A stretch of DNA of 27,867 nt from Betaproteobacteria bacterium (GTDB lineage: Bacteria > Pseudomonadota > Gammaproteobacteria > Burkholderiales > SG8-41), in NCBI GenBank assembly GCA_025363575.1, contig JANYDM010000039.1:1-27867 (forward strand). The letters run 5' to 3'. Each line of letters begins with the position of its first letter. Within the stretch, counting starts at the first letter, position 1. Shown here one piece after another: positions 14,656 through 22,753 of the stretch. The notes under the pieces are model-generated. The model was given only the letters and a program-made list of their open reading frames with translations. It made no database searches and was not told the DNA's origin. A program made the translations under genes and the position numbers.

Positions 14656-14985
14656 ATGCATCTGGCGGGTTTCCCGTTCGGCGTCACCGACTGGTCGAAG
14701 ATAGAGCGCACCGAGCACAAAGGCGAGACCGGCACCTCGTTCTGGCGCACGCAGCAATGCGGCGATGTGCGAGTGCGCATCATGGAGTACTCGCCGGGCT
14801 ATCTGACCGGCTACTGGTGCGCGAAAGGCCACGTATTCTTCTGCATCGAGGGCGAGCTCGAGATCGAGCTCGAGGACGGGCGCAAGTTCCAGCTCACGCC
14901 CGGCATGAGCTTCCAGGTTGCAGACAATGCAGAGCGGCACCGCAATTTCACGCGCGCCGGCGCAAAATTCTTCGTCGTCGATTGA
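14656..14985 (+). CDS. DHCW-motif cupin-fold protein, 109 aa
   Basis: This is a small single-domain cupin beginning [23 protein letters not shown], with [15 protein letters not shown], then [21 protein letters not shown] (residues about 57-77) and [11 protein letters not shown]. This is the pattern of the DHCW-motif cupins, whose function is unknown. Oddly, the name-giving Asp-His before Trp-Cys is Gly-Tyr here ([10 protein letters not shown]), so one expected metal ligand may be missing while His of KGH remains. I start at the ATG at 14656, which fits the family N-terminus and has GGAAAG upstream; the open frame extends back to 14584. It is divergent from the propeller gene and followed after 10 bases by the DUF1348 gene, likely in one transcript. 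Confidence 0.85.
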   Translation: MHLAGFPFGVTDWSKIERTEHKGETGTSFWRTQQCGDVRVRIMEYSPGYLTGYWCAKGHVFFCIEGELEIELEDGRKFQLTPGMSFQVADNAERHRNFTRAGAKFFVVD

Positions 14986-14995
14986 GTTTCAGAAA

Positions 14996-15481
14996 ATGAG
15001 CATGAGCGCTAACCCTGCAAGTCGTCCGCCATTGCCGCCATTCACCCGCGAAACCGCCGCGCAAAAAGTGCGCATGGCCGAAGACGGCTGGAATTCGCGC
15101 GACCCGGAGCGCGTGTCCCTCGCCTATACGCTCGACAGTACCTGGCGCAACCGCGCCGAGTTTCTCACGGGACGCGCGGCGATCGTGGCTTTTCTGCAGC
15201 GCAAGTGGGCGCGCGAGCTCGACTACCGGCTGATCAAGGAATTGTGGGTGTTCAGCGAAGCACGCATCGCGGTGCGCTTTGCCTACGAGTGGCGCGACGA
15301 TTCCGGCCACTGGTTTCGCTCATACGGCAACGAAAACTGGGAATTCGACGAGCACGGCCTCATGCGCCGCCGCATCGCGAGCATCAACGACCTGCCCATC
15401 AGCGAGGCAGACCGGAAATACCGCTGGCCGCCGGGCCGCCGGCCCGACGATCATCCGGGGCTGACCGACCTTGGTTTGTAG
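14996..15481 (+). CDS. DUF1348 (NTF2-like fold) protein, 161 aa
   Basis: After a short Pro-rich leader the protein reads [27 protein letters not shown]...[17 protein letters not shown], later [23 protein letters not shown] and [13 protein letters not shown]. These are the characteristic segments of DUF1348 proteins, which have the SnoaL/NTF2-like cone fold. Function is unknown; relatives are soluble and cytosolic and are often found near catabolic or stress genes. The start at 14996 is uncertain: a second ATG at 15002 would serve equally and neither has a good ribosome binding site. Translation may be coupled to the cupin gene 10 bases upstream. The full domain is present, with the usual [12 protein letters not shown] tail. 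Confidence 0.88.
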   Translation: MSMSANPASRPPLPPFTRETAAQKVRMAEDGWNSRDPERVSLAYTLDSTWRNRAEFLTGRAAIVAFLQRKWARELDYRLIKELWVFSEARIAVRFAYEWRDDSGHWFRSYGNENWEFDEHGLMRRRIASINDLPISEADRKYRWPPGRRPDDHPGLTDLGL

Positions 15482-15508
15482 CGTCGCATTGCGATCGAGT
15501 TGACTGTC

Positions 15509-17287
15509 ATGGCCGTGGTCCCGCCGCTCAAGGGCGAAATACGACATCTCGCGCGTCTGTGGCGTTTTCTTGCTCCGTATAAGGGCCGCCTCGTCATCGC
15601 GGTCATCGCGCTCATCACCGCCGCAGGGTGCGTGCTGGCGCTCGGGCAAGGCCTGCGCCATGTGATCGACGCGGGTTTCGGCAGCCGCGATCCGCGCCTG
15701 CTCAACGTCGCGCTCGCAGCGGTCGTCGGCGTTTCCCTGCTGCTGGCGGCGGCAACGTGGACGCGCTTTTATCTCATGATGAGCGTCGGCGAGCGCGTGA
15801 TCGCGGACGTGCGAAAGGCGGCGTTCGCGCACGTGCTGACGCTGTCGCCCGCGTTCTTCGATGCATCGCGCACCGGTGAAATCTCGTCGCGCCTCACCAA
15901 CGACAGCGAGCAGATGCGCCAGGTAATCGGTTTCGGCGTGTCGATGCTCCTGCGCAACGGGCTCATGATGGCCGGCTCGCTCATCATGCTGTTTGCGACG
16001 AGCGCCAAGCTCGCTGCGTTCATCGTGCTGGGCGTGCCCGCGACTCTCGTGCCGATCCTGCTGATGGGACGCCGCGTGCGCAGCCTGTCGCGCATGAACC
16101 AGGACCGTGTCGCCGACGTGACGGCGCACATTGATGAATCGCTGCATGAGATCCGCACGGTGCAGGCTTACTGCCATGAAGAACGCACGAATGAGCGCTT
16201 CGCAACCGCCACGGAAGCCGCGTACGCAGCGGGCGTCGACCGCATTCGCGTCAAGGCGTGGCTGATTTCGCTCGTGATGCTGATCGGCTTCTGTGCCGTC
16301 GGCGTGATCCTGTGGATAGGCGGCCACGACGTGTTCGCCGGGCGCCTCACCGCTGGCGAGCTTTCCGCGTTCGTGTTTTACGCAGCCATCGTCGCGGCCA
16401 GTGCCGGCGTCGTCTCCGAAGTGTGGGGCGAAATCCAGCGCGCGGCAGGCGCGACGGAGCGTTTGATGGAACTGCTCGATGTGCGGCCGGCGTTGACGAC
16501 GGCACAGCCTGCGATCCGCGTCCCGACCCGCGTCTCGGGCGCGATCCGGTTCGACGGCGTGACGTTTGCGTATCCGACGCGGCCGGAGACGATGGCGTTA
16601 GGCCCGATGTCGTTCACGATCGATCCGGGGGAGCGTGTGGCGCTGGTCGGCCCATCGGGCGCGGGCAAGTCCACGGTCTTTGCGCTGATCCTGCGGTTTT
16701 ACGATCCGGTGTCAGGGCGCATCCTGCTCGACGGCGCCGACATCCGCCATTGCGGTCCGCATGAATTACGCCGCGCGATTGCACTGGTGCCGCAAGACCC
16801 GGTAATTTTCGCCGCGAGCGTCACTGAGAATGTGCGCTTCGGCCGGCCGGAAGCCATTGACGAAGAAGTGCGCGCTGCATGCGTTGCGGCGCAGGCGATG
16901 GAATTTATCGAGCGCCTGCCGCAGGGCTTCGATACCGATCTCGGCGAGCGCGGCGTCAAACTGTCCGGCGGCCAGCGCCAGCGCATCTCCATTGCGCGCG
17001 CGCTGCTCGCCGACCGGCCGATTTTGTTGCTGGACGAAGCGACAAGCTCGCTCGATGCCGAAAGCGAGCGCCTCGTCGCCGCGGCACTGGAAAAGCTGGA
17101 GTCGGGCCGCACCACGCTGGTTATCGCGCACCGGCTGGCGACGGTGCGTCACGCTGACCGCATCGTCGTCATCGAGCGCGGGCGCATCCATTCGATGGGG
17201 ACGCACGAGGAATTGCTGCGCGCAGACGGGCTGTACGCGCATCTCGCGCGATTGCAGTTTGCAGCAGAGGGCGAAGTCGCGGCCTAG
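15509..17287 (+). CDS. ABC exporter, fused membrane and ATPase domains (MsbA-like), 592 aa
   Basis: This is a half-transporter of the type I exporter fold, working as a homodimer. Six membrane helices lie in the first 310 residues (for example VIAVIALITAAGCVLAL, and VPATLVPILLM around 180). The nucleotide-binding domain follows, with Walker A GPSGAGKST at about residue 381, Q-loop VPQDP near 430, signature LSGGQRQR near 485, Walker B ILLLDEATS near 505 and the His switch IAHRLA near 540. All motifs are intact, so the pump should be active. The closest pattern is the MsbA/multidrug/lipid exporter group; the substrate cannot be told. I use the ATG at 15509; an in-frame TTG at 15500 is possible. 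It follows the DUF1348 gene by 27 bases and ends 2 bases from the convergent gene 17290-17736. Confidence 0.92.
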   Translation: MAVVPPLKGEIRHLARLWRFLAPYKGRLVIAVIALITAAGCVLALGQGLRHVIDAGFGSRDPRLLNVALAAVVGVSLLLAAATWTRFYLMMSVGERVIADVRKAAFAHVLTLSPAFFDASRTGEISSRLTNDSEQMRQVIGFGVSMLLRNGLMMAGSLIMLFATSAKLAAFIVLGVPATLVPILLMGRRVRSLSRMNQDRVADVTAHIDESLHEIRTVQAYCHEERTNERFATATEAAYAAGVDRIRVKAWLISLVMLIGFCAVGVILWIGGHDVFAGRLTAGELSAFVFYAAIVAASAGVVSEVWGEIQRAAGATERLMELLDVRPALTTAQPAIRVPTRVSGAIRFDGVTFAYPTRPETMALGPMSFTIDPGERVALVGPSGAGKSTVFALILRFYDPVSGRILLDGADIRHCGPHELRRAIALVPQDPVIFAASVTENVRFGRPEAIDEEVRAACVAAQAMEFIERLPQGFDTDLGERGVKLSGGQRQRISIARALLADRPILLLDEATSSLDAESERLVAAALEKLESGRTTLVIAHRLATVRHADRIVVIERGRIHSMGTHEELLRADGLYAHLARLQFAAEGEVAA

Positions 17288-17289
17288 CG

Positions 17290-17736
17290 TTATTTCCTGG
17301 CCGCGCGCGCGTTTTCTTCCGCCTGTTTTTTCACCGCCGGCTCTTTCATCACCGCGCTCGCGGTCTTGAACGCCGATGCGGTCTTCGGGAATCCGCAGTA
17401 CGTCGAGAGGTGGAGAAACAGCTCGCGCAGCTCGACTTCCGTGAGACCGTTGGCTACGGCAGCGCGCACGTGCTTTTCAATTTCGTCCGGCACGTTGAGG
17501 GCGACCAGCGCGCTCAGGGTCGCGATGCTGCGCGCGCGGGAATCGAGGCCCGGCCGCGACCACAGCAGCCCCCATGCCGCCTGGATGCCGTGCTGCCACA
17601 TTGGCTGCTGAAATTCGTCGTTCATGCGTTTCGCGGTGTCGGCTTCGACGACGTCATCGCCGAATGCCTTGCGGCGGATTTCGTAGCCTTTCGCGAAAAG
17701 TTCGTCCTTCATCAACTCGCTCAGCTTATCGCTCAT
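17290..17736 (-). CDS. Carboxymuconolactone decarboxylase-family protein, 148 aa
   Basis: This is an all-helical AhpD/CMD-fold protein: GYEIRRKAFGDDVVEAD at the N-terminus, then WGLLWSRPGLDSRARSIATLSALVALN (about residues 55-81), and GLTEVELRELFLHLSTYCGFPKTASAF near the C-terminus. It has no CxxC pair, so it is closer to the PcaC-like gamma-carboxymuconolactone decarboxylase branch than to the peroxidase-like AhpD branch. Length is normal. The ATG at 17736 has AAGGAG 7-8 bases upstream. It is downstream of the aldolase and Bug genes on the same strand but separated from them by a 138-base gap holding an inverted repeat, so cotranscription is uncertain. Its substrate is probably an aromatic-ring breakdown intermediate (inference from family). 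Confidence 0.88.
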   Translation of the reverse strand: MSDKLSELMKDELFAKGYEIRRKAFGDDVVEADTAKRMNDEFQQPMWQHGIQAAWGLLWSRPGLDSRARSIATLSALVALNVPDEIEKHVRAAVANGLTEVELRELFLHLSTYCGFPKTASAFKTASAVMKEPAVKKQAEENARAARK

Positions 17737-17773
17737 CTTTACTCTCCTTCGTTAAGCATGTTCAAAAACATTT

Positions 17774-17859
17774 GCCACAGAGAACACAGAGAAGTTTAAA
17801 AAACTTCGTCCCGCCCTCTGATTGGCTTTTTTCTCTGTGCCCTCTGCGTGCTTTGTGGC
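17774..17859. repeat. Dispersed-type inverted repeat (CCACAGAG...CTTTGTGG) with inner hairpin
   Basis: The left arm GCCACAGAGAACACAGAGAAG (17774-17793) and right arm CTCTGTGCCCTCTGCGTGCTTTGTGGC (ending 17859) are imperfect inverted copies made of CACAGAG-like units. Inside, GAAGTTT-AAA-AAACTTC (17791-17807) is a perfect small hairpin. Elements with this CACAGAG/CTCTGTG design are scattered through many bacterial genomes (from memory). Here it fills the gap between two minus-strand genes and could end or stabilise the aldolase transcript. Confidence 0.65.
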
Positions 17860-17874
17860 TGACTTCGCGCGGGA

Positions 17875-18573
17875 TTATTGCCCGCTGCGCTTGAGCAGTT
17901 CGGTGTATTGATTGGCGCCGCGCGTGATGAAAGTATTCACGTGCACGTTGAACCAGCGCACACCTTTGCCGATGAAGTACGGCATGCGTTTTTCCCAGTC
18001 GGTCAGCACATTGAGGCCGGCGGTCTTGCCGCCTTTGAGGATGCGCGCGATGGCGTCGTCGACCAGCGCGTTCACTTTCGGATGCTCGGGCTCGCCCGGG
18101 AAGCCGGCGGCGACCGCCACGTCGTTGGTGCCGATATTGATGACATCGATGCCGGGCACCGCGGCGATTTCCCCGATGTTGCCGATGGCGATAGGCGACT
18201 CGACCATGATGACGACGATCTTGTCGGCATGATCTTTGGGCCGCGCGTAGCGGACGAGGTCAACCATCGCGCGCGCGGTCTTGGCGTCTTCGACGTGCGG
18301 CACCTTGATGCCGCCGACGCCGCAGTCGAGATAACGCGTAATGAGGCCTGGATCGTTCGACCACGGCCGCGCCACGGAAGTGATGCCGGCGGCACGCGCC
18401 GCACGCGCCATTTCCTCGATGCGCTCGAAGTCGTAGCTCTGGCGCTCGCCGTCGATGAACGCCACGTCGAGGCCGAATGCTGCGACGTACTCGAGCAGGC
18501 GCGGCGCGGGATAATCCGGATTGAACATCGTGACCACTTCGCGTGCTGCCAGTTTCTGTTTGACCCTGTTCAT
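17875..18573 (-). CDS. HpcH/HpaI aldolase-family protein, 232 aa, atypical active site
   Basis: This is a class II pyruvate-type aldolase fold (TIM barrel), which normally cleaves or forms 4-hydroxy-2-keto acids with a divalent metal. Seen here: FIDGERQSYDFERI near residue 40, SVARPWSNDP with the pyruvate-binding Arg near residue 68, IMVESPIAIGNIGEI with the metal Glu near 125, and INIGTNDVAVAAGFPG with the metal Asp near 150. Two departures from HpaI stand out. The catalytic-base His of DGEH is Arg, and the Gly-rich RGVG loop between the central strands is absent, making it about 30 residues short. It may have a changed reaction or be a binding protein. AAGGAGC precedes the ATG at 18573. It follows the Bug gene by 31 bases, forming a likely operon. 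Confidence 0.85.
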   Translation of the reverse strand: MNRVKQKLAAREVVTMFNPDYPAPRLLEYVAAFGLDVAFIDGERQSYDFERIEEMARAARAAGITSVARPWSNDPGLITRYLDCGVGGIKVPHVEDAKTARAMVDLVRYARPKDHADKIVVIMVESPIAIGNIGEIAAVPGIDVINIGTNDVAVAAGFPGEPEHPKVNALVDDAIARILKGGKTAGLNVLTDWEKRMPYFIGKGVRWFNVHVNTFITRGANQYTELLKRSGQ

Positions 18574-18604
18574 TGCTGCTCCTTGAGAGAATCCGTTGCG
18601 GGGA

Positions 18605-19588
18605 TCAGTTGGGCTCCGCCTTGATGCCCGCCGACTTGATTACTTTCGCCCAGCGCGCAGCATCCGCGCGCACGAACGCGCTGAATTCATCGACGGTCAA
18701 TCTGCTGGTCTCGGCACCTTCGTTGTTAAGTCGCTCGCGCACATCGGGTAGCGCAAGTATGCGTATCACTTCAGCGTTGAGTTTTGCAATGACGTCTTTG
18801 GGCAGCGCCGCCGGCCCGAACAGGCCGAACCACGTCGTGACGTCGTAGCCCGGCACGCCCGCTTCGGCGACCGTCGGCAGGTCGGGCACGATTTGCGAAC
18901 GCCTGGGCGTGGAGACGGCGAGCGCGCGCAAGCGCTGCGCTTTCACCTGCTGGAGCACCGCAGCGACCGAGGCGAACGTAAGATCGATCTGGCCGGCGAG
19001 CACCGCCGTCACGCTGGGTGCGACGCCTTTGAAGGGCACGTGCGTCATCCGCGTGCCGGTCATCGCTTTAAACAATTCAGCCGCCAGATGGGCGGGGGAG
19101 CCGCCGCCGCCCGAGCCGTGGTTCAGGCGGCCCGGCGCGGCCTTTGCGAGCGCAATCAATTCGTGCACCGAATGCACGGGCACTGACGGATGCACGACGA
19201 GGACCAGCGGCGACGTTGCGAAGAGCGCGATCGGCGCGAGTTCTTTCAACGGATCGTGGCCCGAGTCGGGATAGAGATTCTGGTTAATCACCATCTGGCC
19301 CGCCGTTGCCAGGATCAGCGTGTAGCCGTCGGGCGCCGATTTCGCCGTAATGTCGTTGCCGATCGTGCCGCCTGCGCCGGGCCGGTTCTCGATCACCACA
19401 GGTTGCTTCCAGTTTTCTGACATTTTCTGGCCGAGCAGCCGCGCGAACAGGTCGGTGCCGCCGCCGGCTGATTGCGCAGCGATGATGCGGATCGGCTTCA
19501 CTGGATAATATTGAGCGCAAACCGGTGCTGCGATAGCAACGGTCGCGCCCGCCAGGGCGGCAAAACAATACGACAAAGGCGGCTTCAA
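18605..19588 (-). CDS. Bug-family (TctC-like) periplasmic substrate-binding protein, 327 aa
   Basis: This is the third Bug protein of the window. The signal peptide reads MKPPLSYCFAALAGATVAIA with cleavage near APVCAQ, then YYPVKPIRIIAAQSAGGGTD, NRPGAGGTIGNDITAKSAPDGYT, THVPFKGVAPSVTAVLAGQID and LPTVAEAGVPGYDVTTWFG in the normal family order and length. The start is TTG at 19588: an in-frame stop lies two codons upstream and no ATG occurs before the mature domain, so TTG is needed for an intact signal peptide. The ribosome binding site is poor, which suggests low expression. It heads a unit with the aldolase, so its ligand may be the acid that the aldolase handles (inference). No transporter membrane subunits are present. 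Confidence 0.92.
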   Translation of the reverse strand: MKPPLSYCFAALAGATVAIAAPVCAQYYPVKPIRIIAAQSAGGGTDLFARLLGQKMSENWKQPVVIENRPGAGGTIGNDITAKSAPDGYTLILATAGQMVINQNLYPDSGHDPLKELAPIALFATSPLVLVVHPSVPVHSVHELIALAKAAPGRLNHGSGGGGSPAHLAAELFKAMTGTRMTHVPFKGVAPSVTAVLAGQIDLTFASVAAVLQQVKAQRLRALAVSTPRRSQIVPDLPTVAEAGVPGYDVTTWFGLFGPAALPKDVIAKLNAEVIRILALPDVRERLNNEGAETSRLTVDEFSAFVRADAARWAKVIKSAGIKAEPN

Positions 19589-19621
19589 GTCTTAAAATAG
19601 AATTGGATTGAATTCACGGCT

Positions 19622-19638
19622 CCGGCGGCAATCGCCGG
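19622..19638. promoter_or_regulatory. Inverted repeat in divergent intergenic region
   Basis: CCGGCG-GCAAT-CGCCGG is a perfect 6-base inverted repeat between the divergent Bug gene (start 19588) and the dioxygenase gene (start 19681). Its place suits an operator or a small hairpin in either leader. GC-rich palindromes are common at this base composition, so support is weak. Confidence 0.25.
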
Positions 19639-19680
19639 CGCGCTGTTTCCGAACACCTGTTCCCAAGAAAGAGTATAGCA

Positions 19681-20484
19681 ATGTCAGCGCATTCATCGCC
19701 GCGTATGCCGGCTGTATTCATCGGACACGGCAGTCCGATGAATACGTTCGCGCACAACCGCTACACTGAAGCGTGGAAGGCCCTCGGGCGCACACTGCCG
19801 CGACCCGTCGCCGTCCTTGCCGTTTCTGCGCACTGGTACATCCCCGGTACGGCGGTGACCGCGATGCCGGCGCCGAATACCATCCACGATTTCGGCGGCG
19901 GCTTTCCGCGCGCCTTGTTTGAATTCAAATACCCGGCGCCGGGCAGTCCTGCGCTCGCGCAGCGCGTGCGCGAATTGCTCGCGCCGCTCGACGTCGAAGC
20001 CGACCATGGCTGGGGCCTTGATCACGGCACGTGGTCGGTGCTCGCGCACGTTTTTCCGAAGGCGGATATCCCCGTCGTGCAACTGGCAATGGATGCGACA
20101 CGGCCGCCGGCGTTTCACTACGATATCGGCAGGCGGCTCGCCGCGCTGCGCGACGAAGGGGTGCTGGTGCTCGGCCTGGGTAATGTCGTGCACAACCTCG
20201 GTCAGCTCGACTGGAAGGAAGATGCGCCCGCGCTGGCGTGGGCGCAGCGGTTCAACGATACGGTGCGCAGCCGCGTCGTCGCGCGAGAGCATCAGCCGTT
20301 GATTGATTACGAAAATCCGGGTGGTGACGCGCGTCTTGCAGTGCCAACGCCCGAGCACTATCTGCCGCTGCTTTATGTACTTGGCATGCAGGGTGAGGAC
20401 GAGCCGGCCACGGTGGTGTCCGACGGCATTCAGAACGCGTCGATCAGCATGCTGTCGGTCGCCATCGGCGCGCTGGCTACCTGA
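19681..20484 (+). CDS. ygiD: Class III extradiol ring-cleavage dioxygenase, YgiD/DODA type, 267 aa
   Basis: This enzyme opens catechol-type rings next to the hydroxyls using a bound metal (Zn or Fe). The family includes plant DOPA 4,5-dioxygenase and bacterial YgiD. Residues seen are MPAVFIGHGSPMN (His16), VSAHWYIPG (His51), GLDHGTWSVLAHVFP, NVVHNLG (His near 171) and PEHYLPLLYVLG (His near 225), which together give the metal and catalytic His set. Length is typical. It is soluble and cytosolic. The ATG at 19681 has only a weak AAAGAG upstream. It is divergent from the Bug/aldolase/decarboxylase group, and together they suggest an aromatic breakdown setting, though no full pathway is visible. 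The true substrate may be DOPA, a catechol derivative or another o-diphenol. Confidence 0.9.
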   Translation: MSAHSSPRMPAVFIGHGSPMNTFAHNRYTEAWKALGRTLPRPVAVLAVSAHWYIPGTAVTAMPAPNTIHDFGGGFPRALFEFKYPAPGSPALAQRVRELLAPLDVEADHGWGLDHGTWSVLAHVFPKADIPVVQLAMDATRPPAFHYDIGRRLAALRDEGVLVLGLGNVVHNLGQLDWKEDAPALAWAQRFNDTVRSRVVAREHQPLIDYENPGGDARLAVPTPEHYLPLLYVLGMQGEDEPATVVSDGIQNASISMLSVAIGALAT

Positions 20485-20559
20485 CCAGCGTCGCGCTTCA
20501 TCAGGCCGGGCGCTCTAAGTTACACTCCGCTCTCGCAATAATAATTTCAGGGAGCAAGC

Positions 20560-21390
20560 ATGCTGGTGGTCGATTCGCAGGTGCACATCTGGGGCGCCGA
20601 CACGCCCGCGCGTCCGTGGCCCAAACGCGCGGAGGCCCAGCGGCCGGTTCCGCTGGGTGGAGACGACCTGCTGCGCGAGATGAACGAGGCGGGCGTGGAC
20701 CGCGTCGTGATCGTGCCGCCGTCGTGGGAAGGTGATCGCAACGACCTCGGCATTGCTGCGGCAACTGCGCACCCCGACCGCTTCGCCGTAATGGGACGGC
20801 TCGATCCGCAGGACACGAAATCGCGCGGCCAGCTTGCAAGCTGGCGCAAGCAGACGGGCATGCTCGGCTTGCGCTTCACGTTCCACATACCGGTGCTGGT
20901 CTCGCTGTTGACTGAAGGCCATATGGATTGGGTGTGGGGCGAAGCGGAAAAAGCCGGTGTGCCGATCTACGTGCTGGTGCCGCAGCGCCTGGTGCATCTG
21001 ATCGGCAAGGTGGCGCAGCGCTTTCCGGGCCTTAAACTCACGATGGATCACCTTTCGCTTTCGAGCAGCATGAAGGATGCGGAAGCGTTTCGGGATCTCG
21101 ACTTACTGCTCGCAATCGCCGAGCGCCCGAACGTTGCCGCCAAGGTCAGCGCTCTGCCGTGCTACTCGACGGGCAAGTATCCGTACAAGGAGCTGCACGG
21201 CTACATCCGCCGCGTGTACGACGCGTTCGGCCCCCGGCGGATGTTCTGGGGCACGGATCTTTCGCGCTCGCCGATTCCGTATCGCCAGCACGTCACGATG
21301 TTTACGGAGGAAATCCCGTGGCTCACCGCCGACGACAAGGAATGGATCATGGGGCGCGCGGTATGCGAATGGCTGGGATGGAAGAATTAA
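20560..21390 (+). CDS. Amidohydrolase-2 family protein (metal-dependent TIM barrel), 276 aa
   Basis: This is a cytosolic TIM-barrel hydrolase or lactonase of the amidohydrolase-2 superfamily. It begins MLVVDSQVHIWGADTPARPWP, where the usual HxH/HxW metal motif appears as QVHIW with only one His. Later LTMDHLSL (about residue 165) and FWGTDLSR (about 228) supply the other expected His and Asp. Such proteins include 2-pyrone-4,6-dicarboxylate lactonase and related hydrolases in aromatic catabolism. GGGAGC precedes the ATG by 5 bases. The next gene, a thioesterase, starts 2 bases after the stop, so the two are cotranscribed. Nothing in the sequence fixes the substrate. It has no signal peptide, unlike the amidohydrolase at 6399. 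Confidence 0.87.
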   Translation: MLVVDSQVHIWGADTPARPWPKRAEAQRPVPLGGDDLLREMNEAGVDRVVIVPPSWEGDRNDLGIAAATAHPDRFAVMGRLDPQDTKSRGQLASWRKQTGMLGLRFTFHIPVLVSLLTEGHMDWVWGEAEKAGVPIYVLVPQRLVHLIGKVAQRFPGLKLTMDHLSLSSSMKDAEAFRDLDLLLAIAERPNVAAKVSALPCYSTGKYPYKELHGYIRRVYDAFGPRRMFWGTDLSRSPIPYRQHVTMFTEEIPWLTADDKEWIMGRAVCEWLGWKN

Positions 21391-21392
21391 CC

Positions 21393-21857
21393 ATGGCGAC
21401 GAAAAAAAAGACCACCGGCAAAGCTGTCGCTCCCGAGGCGCACGATCCGCACCGCGTCATGAAGAATGGCGTCGCGCGCACGCTTGGCATGCGCATCGTG
21501 TCCATTACGAAGAAAAAAGTCGTCGCCGAGATGCCGGTGGACGAGCGTCACATGAACCGTAATGGCCGCGTCAACGGCGGTGCGCTGATGGCGTTTGCCG
21601 ACGCGATGGGCGCGGTGGGCACGGTTGCGAATCTGCCGCCGGGGCATATGACGACCACCCTCGAATCGAAGACCAATTTCTTCACGGCGGGCGCGGGCCC
21701 CATGATCACGGGCGTCTCGAAGCCGCTGCACATAGGCCGCAGCACCAACGTATGGCAGACGACGCTGAAGAATCCCGACGGCCGTGTGGTGGCCATAGTG
21801 ACGCAAACGCAGATGGTGCTGTCGCCGCGTCCTGCAGCGCCTGCGGCTAAAAAATAA
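21393..21857 (+). CDS. PaaI-type hotdog-fold thioesterase, 154 aa
   Basis: This is a single hotdog domain: VARTLGMRIVSITKKKVVAEMPVDERHMN, NGRVNGGALMAFADAMGAVG (the long helix, with NGG in place of the more usual HGG), ESKTNFFTAG and VWQTTLKNPDGRVVAIVTQTQMVL. Such enzymes hydrolyse acyl-CoA or aryl-CoA esters, often as a repair step in aromatic-acid breakdown. The first 14 residues are Lys-rich and disordered-looking, and a Pro/Ala tail ends in KK. The ATG at 21393 is 2 bases after the stop of the amidohydrolase gene, so translation is probably coupled. A longer frame running back to 21159 overlaps that gene and is rejected. It ends 6 bases from the convergent transpeptidase gene. Confidence 0.88.
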   Translation: MATKKKTTGKAVAPEAHDPHRVMKNGVARTLGMRIVSITKKKVVAEMPVDERHMNRNGRVNGGALMAFADAMGAVGTVANLPPGHMTTTLESKTNFFTAGAGPMITGVSKPLHIGRSTNVWQTTLKNPDGRVVAIVTQTQMVLSPRPAAPAAKK

Positions 21858-21863
21858 CGCAGT

Positions 21864-22649
21864 TTAGTTGACCCTGGCAGCGGTGGGCGCCGCGGCGGCG
21901 CGTGCGCCGTGCTTTGCGGCCACATCGTAGGCAGCAAACACTTCGGTCAGCGGCTTGACATCGGGCAGCACGTAGATGATGGCGCGCTGGTTTGCGAAAA
22001 CGGGCCGCAGACGGCTCTCGTAGAACGCCTTCGGCACGTTGACGCAGCCGTAAGAAATGCGATTGTCGTCAACGGTCGGGGTGGCGAGTCTCTCGAGACG
22101 CTTTTCGACGGGGTTTGTCGTCAGTACCCGATGCATGGATACCGCGGCGTCGTAGTCCACCCAGACCACATCTTCGCCCCGCGCGTTGTGGCCGCGCTCG
22201 CCGACGAAGCGCCCGGCGGGCGTGGTGCGCTCTTCGGGCCGTACCTGCGACAACGGTTTCGCGCCTATGCCGGGAACTGTATCGTCGCCTCGCGCGGCGC
22301 CGAGCAACACGGGCGAGGCGCCGGCGAGACGGGCTTCGCCGTCGAAGATATAAAGTGTGGCCTGCTTCTTGTCGAGAACGACGAACCCGGCATTGCCCGC
22401 ATCGCCCGAGTCTGCAATCCAGTTTGTCAGATAGCGCACCTCGGACGACGGTTGCTCGGCGCCGAATTCGGCATAGTGGGCGGCGCGCGGCGGGGGCGTA
22501 ATCCGCGTGGCGAAGGCAGGGACCTCTGCATGAGGCGGAGGCTGCCGGTGGATGGCTGCCAGAATGGCGCCGCCGATCAGCAGCCCGGCGCAAATGCCCG
22601 TGAGGATGCCGGCGCGGTCGCGTGTCAGCCAGTCTGCAAACCGTTTCAT
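21864..22649 (-). CDS. L,D-transpeptidase (YkuD domain), membrane-anchored, 261 aa
   Basis: This enzyme cross-links or edits peptidoglycan through a catalytic Cys. A hydrophobic segment at residues about 13-33 (GILTGICAGLLIGGAILAAI) anchors it in the inner membrane with the rest in the periplasm. The YkuD part runs from about residue 88 (GFVVLDKKQATLYIFDGEARL) to 230. It shows TTPAGRFVGERG, VSMHRVL with His173, and NRISYGCVNVP with catalytic Cys202; Tyr replaces the common His of SHGC. The end is Ala-rich. The start at 22649 has no strong ribosome binding site. Some proteins with this layout act as enzymes of uncertain target rather than classical Ldt, so specificity is not assigned. Confidence 0.85.
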   Translation of the reverse strand: MKRFADWLTRDRAGILTGICAGLLIGGAILAAIHRQPPPHAEVPAFATRITPPPRAAHYAEFGAEQPSSEVRYLTNWIADSGDAGNAGFVVLDKKQATLYIFDGEARLAGASPVLLGAARGDDTVPGIGAKPLSQVRPEERTTPAGRFVGERGHNARGEDVVWVDYDAAVSMHRVLTTNPVEKRLERLATPTVDDNRISYGCVNVPKAFYESRLRPVFANQRAIIYVLPDVKPLTEVFAAYDVAAKHGARAAAAPTAARVN

Positions 22650-22753
22650 GCGCGGGCTGCTGAGTTCATGTTCGTTTAAATCCTGATCCAGACGTAAATC
22701 CGCCGGTGCGGATATCCCGCGCCGGCGGCTGCATAGCTAAAAGCGAAAAACTT

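Noticed and set aside
15320..16327. 335-codon minus-strand frame opposite the ABC exporter
   Set aside because: It is His/Arg/Asp-rich shadow sequence; the plus-strand gene has every ABC motif.
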